Below the pieces are notes generated by a model that worked only from the letters and a program-made list of their open reading frames with translations, did not search any database and was not told where the DNA came from. The position numbers and the translations under genes were made by a program. From positions 3,534,001 to 3,598,000 of the forward strand of contig OY762937.1 of assembly GCA_963667005.1 (NCBI GenBank): DNA of 64,000 nt, read 5' to 3'. Of this stretch, positions 60,374 to 64,000 are shown piece by piece (within the stretch, counting starts at the first letter, position 1; each line of letters begins with the position of its first letter). The DNA is from G963662605 sp963667005 (GTDB lineage Bacteria; Bacteroidota; Ignavibacteria; Ignavibacteriales; Ignavibacteriaceae).

Positions 60374-61282
60374 TTACTTATTCATCCTTTTACTGGCCTC
60401 GAAGAGAATCTTCTTCTCACGGTCTGTAAGATTTTTGTAACCATCGCGGCTTATTTTATCTAATATAGCATCAATATCCGCCTGCGTAATTTCATCACTG
60501 TCTGTAATATCGGTATAATTAGCGTCCTGCACGGAATTATCAACCGGCGATTGATAACGCGGTGGTTCCGGCGGCGGCGTATAATAGAAGTTTTGATTCT
60601 GGAAAGCATTACGGGAACGTCCCCGCGTCTGGAACAATCCTTTGAAATCGAAGTGAATATCCTTATCAAGCAGCATGAACAGAAAGCCTGTTAATCCACC
60701 GGCAATATGCGCGATATGAGCGACGTTCGTTCCGTCGTTAATCGCAAGAATGTTAGTTACGATCATGAACATGATCAGGTACTTTGCCTTTAACGGAATA
60801 AGAAAATATATCATGATATATCTATTGGGGAACAATAATCCAAAGGCAATCAGTACTCCGAAAATAGCACCGGATGCACCGATGGTAACAGCCGGATTGA
60901 TGAGTTCAGGGAAGAAATACGATACGAGTACCTGAGCTAATCCCCCGCCAACACCGGAAACGAGATAGAAGAGTAAAAATTTTCTGGAGCCCATTTCCTG
61001 TTCCACTTCCATACCGAACATCCAAAGTGAAAACATATTAAATAAGATATGGCTGAAATTGCCGTGTAAAAATTGATAAGTAAATAGCTGCCAGGGTTCA
61101 AAACCGTGTTCAATAGGCCACAGGGCAAAAAGCTGCATAATCGGGCTTCGCAAATCGCCACCGTTGCTCATTGCGGTAGAAAGAAAATAAATCACCGTAT
61201 TAATGATGAGCAGATTTTTCAGTACCGGAGGAAAGAACGTGAATCCACGATAATTACCTTGTCCATAATATCCACTACCCAT
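60374..61282 (-). CDS. Rhomboid intramembrane serine protease
   Basis: 302 residues from the ATG at 61282 (MGSGYYGQGNYRGFTFFPP), the family-type start; the frame is open to 61360, but that N-terminus is unlike the family. Six TM segments; catalytic Ser in TIGASGAIFGVL and His in HIAHIAGGLTG. A cytoplasmic tail with DIDAILDKISRDGYKNLT follows, as in Bacteroidota rhomboids. Substrate unknown. Downstream partner is the DUF4296 lipoprotein. Confidence 0.92.
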   Translation of the reverse strand: MGSGYYGQGNYRGFTFFPPVLKNLLIINTVIYFLSTAMSNGGDLRSPIMQLFALWPIEHGFEPWQLFTYQFLHGNFSHILFNMFSLWMFGMEVEQEMGSRKFLLFYLVSGVGGGLAQVLVSYFFPELINPAVTIGASGAIFGVLIAFGLLFPNRYIMIYFLIPLKAKYLIMFMIVTNILAINDGTNVAHIAHIAGGLTGFLFMLLDKDIHFDFKGLFQTRGRSRNAFQNQNFYYTPPPEPPRYQSPVDNSVQDANYTDITDSDEITQADIDAILDKISRDGYKNLTDREKKILFEASKRMNK

Positions 61283-61468
61283 AGAAAAAAGCACCTTTTT
61301 AGCTAATAATTCAAATATTTTTCGAAAGCATACAAATTTTATCCGTGTAAGATACTGCAATTTACGCTAATTTGCACCATTCGAAATTTGCCCTGATTTT
61401 TTTGGAAGTTCACCGCAAGTAATTCAGGGCTTCAACGTCAAAAGAATTAACCAAGCAAAAAAGTGTTG

Positions 61469-62041
61469 ATGGACGAAGACTTAATTGATAGAATAATAGG
61501 CGGTGACGGGAGTGCCTTTGAGGAACTGGTAAATTTGTATCAGGTGAAAGTAATTTCAACTTGTTATAGATTTGTCCGTGACAAATTGGATGCACAAGAT
61601 GTAGCACAGGAAGTGTTCATTGAAATTCACCGTTCAATCCCCAAATTCAGAAGAGACTCCAAGCTCTCCACCTGGATTTACCGGATTGCAGTATCAAAGT
61701 CTCTTGATTTTCTAAGAAAGAAGAACAGAAAAAAACGCTTCGGAAAAGTGAAAAGTTTATTCGATTCCGACGTCAAATACAGAAAAGCCGCACAAGATAT
61801 TAAGGAAAATCCGGAAGTACTTCTTGAAACAAACGAAAAAGTAAGACTACTTCAGGAAGCGCTTGAGAAGCTGCCTAAAAATCAGAGAGTCGCGATTACT
61901 TTGAGCAAAGTCGAGAACTTTTCGAATGGTGAAATTGCTGAGATTATCGGTACAACGGTGTCGGCAGTTGATTCCCTCATCCACCGCGGGAAAATAACAC
62001 TGCAAAAAGAATTGTCAAAAAAATTAAAGAATTTATTATGA
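61469..62041 (+). CDS. ECF-family RNA polymerase sigma factor (stress module)
   Basis: 190 residues from the ATG at 61469; an in-frame GTG two codons before it is possible. Region 2: FEELVNLYQVKVISTCYRF, AQDVAQEVFIEIHRSIPKF, STWIYRIAVSKSLDFL. Region 4: LPKNQRVAITLSKVENFSNGEI and SAVDSLIHRGK. It overlaps the next gene as ATGA (62038-62041) and starts a four-gene module ending with two Spy-like proteins. Confidence 0.93.
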   Translation: MDEDLIDRIIGGDGSAFEELVNLYQVKVISTCYRFVRDKLDAQDVAQEVFIEIHRSIPKFRRDSKLSTWIYRIAVSKSLDFLRKKNRKKRFGKVKSLFDSDVKYRKAAQDIKENPEVLLETNEKVRLLQEALEKLPKNQRVAITLSKVENFSNGEIAEIIGTTVSAVDSLIHRGKITLQKELSKKLKNLL

Positions 62042-62376
62042 AACATAACTACCATATTGAAGAAGAAGCCAAGAAGATCATAGGCATGATGGATGAGAAG
62101 GAAGAGATTACGTTTGATCCATACTTCTACACACGCCTGCATGCGAATATGGAATCAGAAAAGGCATCAAATATTCGCAATTTCCGGCAGGTTATGGCAT
62201 TCAGTCTTTTTCTGCTGTTCATACTCGGCCTGAACGTTGTATCTATTGAGTCATACTCATCACGTTCAACGGCTGTCAATACAACAACATCATCAAGAGA
62301 TACATCGCTCTCTCAGGTCGCAAAAGAATATGCGGTATTCGATATGCAAACATCAATTTACACGTATGCAAAATAG
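62038..62376 (+). CDS. Putative anti-sigma factor, single TM
   Basis: 112 residues: cytoplasmic charged part (1-55), one TM helix (about 57-75: VMAFSLFLLFILGLNVVSI), periplasmic Ser/Thr-rich tail. No zinc motif. The call rests on ATGA coupling to the sigma gene and on the topology. The tail would be exposed to a periplasmic signal, which the downstream Spy-like proteins could relay. Confidence 0.7.
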   Translation: MKHNYHIEEEAKKIIGMMDEKEEITFDPYFYTRLHANMESEKASNIRNFRQVMAFSLFLLFILGLNVVSIESYSSRSTAVNTTTSSRDTSLSQVAKEYAVFDMQTSIYTYAK

Positions 62377-62384
62377 GTTGGGAA

Positions 62385-62891
62385 ATGGATTATTTTACAA
62401 AACACAAATTTCTTGTAGCCGCGATTGTTGTGCTGATCGTGGTTAACCTCGCGACGGTTGGGATTATACTATTCACACCGCAACGTCCGGCTCCGCCGAA
62501 CGGCATGAGACCCGGTATGCCGCCGCCGCAGGGAATGAAATTCTTCGAAGATGAATTCCGGTTAACGGAAGATCAGAAAGCGACATTTAATAGATTGCGG
62601 GAAGAGCATTTCGCAAAAGTCAAAGATATCATTGACAATATGCGGGCAGCAAAAAACGATGCCTACATGATGTTAATGCAGGATAATCCGGATAAAAATA
62701 AGGCTGATTCTTTGTTCGAGGTGTCGGGTAAACTACAGATTCAATTGGACAAAATGACATTTGAGCATTTTGCAAAATTGAAAACGTATTGTACAAAAGA
62801 TCAACTGCCGGCGTATAACAAACTGCTTCAAGGATTGACGCAAAAATTCAATGAGCATGACGGACCACCACATCCGGCGCCGATGCAGTAA
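62385..62891 (+). CDS. Spy/CpxP-like periplasmic protein (first)
   Basis: 168 residues. One N-terminal TM helix (about 9-28) anchors a periplasmic helical domain: FRLTEDQKATFNRLREEHF (about 62-80) with an LTxxQ-type motif, then long helices with a C-terminal region CTKDQLPAYNKLLQGL. Pro/Met-rich stretch RPGMPPPQGMKFF sits between. Family members are chaperones or metal/stress sensors of the envelope. Eight bases after the anti-sigma gene. Confidence 0.82.
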   Translation: MDYFTKHKFLVAAIVVLIVVNLATVGIILFTPQRPAPPNGMRPGMPPPQGMKFFEDEFRLTEDQKATFNRLREEHFAKVKDIIDNMRAAKNDAYMMLMQDNPDKNKADSLFEVSGKLQIQLDKMTFEHFAKLKTYCTKDQLPAYNKLLQGLTQKFNEHDGPPHPAPMQ

Positions 62892-62915
62892 AGTACCAAT
62901 CTCTAAGAGGACACT

Positions 62916-63443
62916 ATGAAATCAAGACATCTCGTATGGTTGTTCGCATTATTGCTCACGGTAAGTTTTACCAGTGTTTCGTTCGCACAGGGCCAAGATA
63001 AAGCACAAAAACCAGCAAAAGGAAAACAGGAATTTGTAAAACCACCGCATGGCGATAAAGACGAACTTCCGCCTCCCGGCTGCCCTGAAGGAAGACCTGA
63101 AGGATGCCCGGGAATGGGTCACGTACCTTTTATTCCTGATTTAACCAAAGATCAGGAAACATCTCTTAAACAATTACGTCTAAAAAGTGGGAAGGATATC
63201 CTCCCTCTCCAGAACCAGATTGGTGAACTGGAAGCAAAACTCAGGACTCTTGTTTCGGATGATAACGCGGATATCGCTCAAATCAACCCTATTGTTGACC
63301 AAATTGCAGGACTGCGTGCAAAGATTGAAAAAATTCACATCAAGGAACGTATTGATACGAGAAGATTGCTGACCGAAGAGCAACGTTTGGAGTTCGACCG
63401 TCAGCCAGGGAAATTACCCCCACCCCCACCTCAGAATCAATAA
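62916..63443 (+). CDS. Spy/CpxP-like periplasmic protein (second), Cys/His-rich
   Basis: 175 residues. Signal peptide LVWLFALLLTVSFTSVSFA. A proline-rich linker with GCPEGRPEGCPGMGH (about residues 51-65) contains C-x7-C-x4-H, suited to bind metal. Then the helical LTxxQ domain: LTKDQETSLKQLRLKSG and IGELEAKLRTL, then RLLTEEQRLEFD. The terminator follows 15 bases downstream. It probably binds metal or misfolded protein and feeds into sigma-factor control; the function is inferred from context. Confidence 0.78.
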   Translation: MKSRHLVWLFALLLTVSFTSVSFAQGQDKAQKPAKGKQEFVKPPHGDKDELPPPGCPEGRPEGCPGMGHVPFIPDLTKDQETSLKQLRLKSGKDILPLQNQIGELEAKLRTLVSDDNADIAQINPIVDQIAGLRAKIEKIHIKERIDTRRLLTEEQRLEFDRQPGKLPPPPPQNQ

Positions 63444-63457
63444 GCCTGGTTCAACAC

Positions 63458-63485
63458 AATCCCGCTGCAAAGCGGGATTTTTTTT
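63458..63485 (+). terminator. Rho-independent terminator of ECF/Spy module
   Basis: AATCCCGCT (63458-63466) and AGCGGGATT (63471-63479) with a GCAA tetraloop, then an eight-T tract. Closes the four-gene module. Confidence 0.93.
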
Positions 63486-63584
63486 GCCCGAACCTTAAAA
63501 AAAAGAAATCTTTCTACCATTTTTCGGATTAGTTGAATACCTTATATTTATTTAAAGATAAATAAAATTTGCATTCAGTAATTG

Positions 63585-64000
63585 ATGGCTATGAATCAGA
63601 ATCGAATAAGACTTCTGCAGAAAGGACGTGATTTAAAAGGGCCTATCCTTTATTGGATGAGTCGAGACCAACGCGTTCAGGATAACTGGGCGCTGATTTT
63701 TGCAAAACGGCTTGCCGATGCTCAGCGTGTGCCTCTTATTGTCGTGTTTTCATTAGTCTCAGATTTTCAATTTGCAACCGAGCGTCATTTCAATTTTATG
63801 CTTAAGGGATTGATGCAGGTTGAAAAAAATCTAGCAAATTTGAATATACCTTATGTTTTGCTGTTCGGCGAACCTCAGAATACTCTACCCGGTTATATTG
63901 AAGAACATAATATCTCAGTACTCGTCTGCGACTTTGACCCCTTAAAGATTAAGCGCCTGTGGAAGAAACATTTAGCCCCTCAGCTCACTATTCCCTTTTA
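63585..64000 (+). CDS. phr: Class II deoxyribodipyrimidine photolyase, 3'-truncated
   Basis: Runs off the right edge; 138 residues visible. Start at ATG 63585 (or 63591). The N-terminal photolyase alpha/beta domain reads PILYWMSRDQRVQDNWALIF (about 20-39), then RVPLIVVFSLVSDF, FMLKGLMQVEKNL and VLVCDFDPLKIKR, the pattern of class II CPD photolyases. It repairs UV-induced pyrimidine dimers using light and FAD. The FAD-binding C-terminal domain lies outside the window. Confidence 0.9.
   Translation, partial: MAMNQNRIRLLQKGRDLKGPILYWMSRDQRVQDNWALIFAKRLADAQRVPLIVVFSLVSDFQFATERHFNFMLKGLMQVEKNLANLNIPYVLLFGEPQNTLPGYIEEHNISVLVCDFDPLKIKRLWKKHLAPQLTIPF

Overview
The window looks like a chromosomal segment from a free-living member of the Bacteroidota/Ignavibacteria side of the FCB group. 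The evidence is several exported proteins ending in a type IX secretion (T9SS) or FlgD-like C-terminal domain (for example NYPNPFNPST in the first gene), two PorV/PorQ-type outer-membrane proteins, a gingipain-like C25 protease, a DUF4296 lipoprotein and the replication block dnaN-recF-dciA-gyrB-gyrA. Genus or species cannot be named from the sequence alone. No rRNA, tRNA, CRISPR array, IS element or prophage was recognised.

Layout. 1-2849: 3' part of a secreted pectin methylesterase. 2991-7345: coupled run of an M1-like metallopeptidase, a membrane protein, def and fmt. 7346-11044: accessory stretch with three unrecognised genes, two gene-poor gaps and a decayed RHS-core fragment. 11045-16864: a 1939-residue C25 (gingipain-like) protease. 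17050-18572: a Crp/Fnr regulator followed by a PHP phosphoesterase. 18672-25366: tightly packed envelope-glycan cluster (LPG-synthase-type flippase, GT2, NodB deacetylase, GT2, radical SAM enzyme, exported protein, M50 protease). 25584-33171: a methyltransferase, an exported cassette (lipoprotein, Asp-box/FlgD protein, two PorV/PorQ proteins) and GT2 and GT9 transferases. 33268-41477: rRNA pseudouridine synthase and the replication/topoisomerase block; dnaA is not beside dnaN. 41827-45648 (minus): ECF sigma/anti-sigma pair, GyrI-like protein, CorA and an atypical SDR. 46237-51497: malQ, a HEPN-domain protein, coaX and birA. 51721-57167: dnaK, a TMTC-like TPR membrane protein, a VOC protein and a DUF1569-like protein. 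57458-64000: RecQ split into two coupled ORFs, a DUF4296 lipoprotein, rhomboid protease, an ECF sigma/anti-sigma/Spy/Spy stress module and the start of a class II photolyase.

From about 31.8 kb to 57.4 kb most intergenic gaps carry dispersed palindromic repeats. At least three families can be separated by eye, some nested inside one another, and one about 100-bp element is present in two diverged copies in opposite orientation. The points most worth following up are (i) a -24/-12 (sigma-54-like) promoter with three upstream pairs of an 8-bp-spaced TGTCAT motif before dnaK, (ii) the nested palindromic elements, (iii) the GT2/NodB/GT2/radical-SAM cluster, (iv) RecQ split by a TAATG junction, (v) the ECF/Spy module whose last protein has a Cys/His-rich segment, and (vi) the membrane-anchored LRSF-type protein with its small partner. 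All family calls come from reading motifs; no database search was run.
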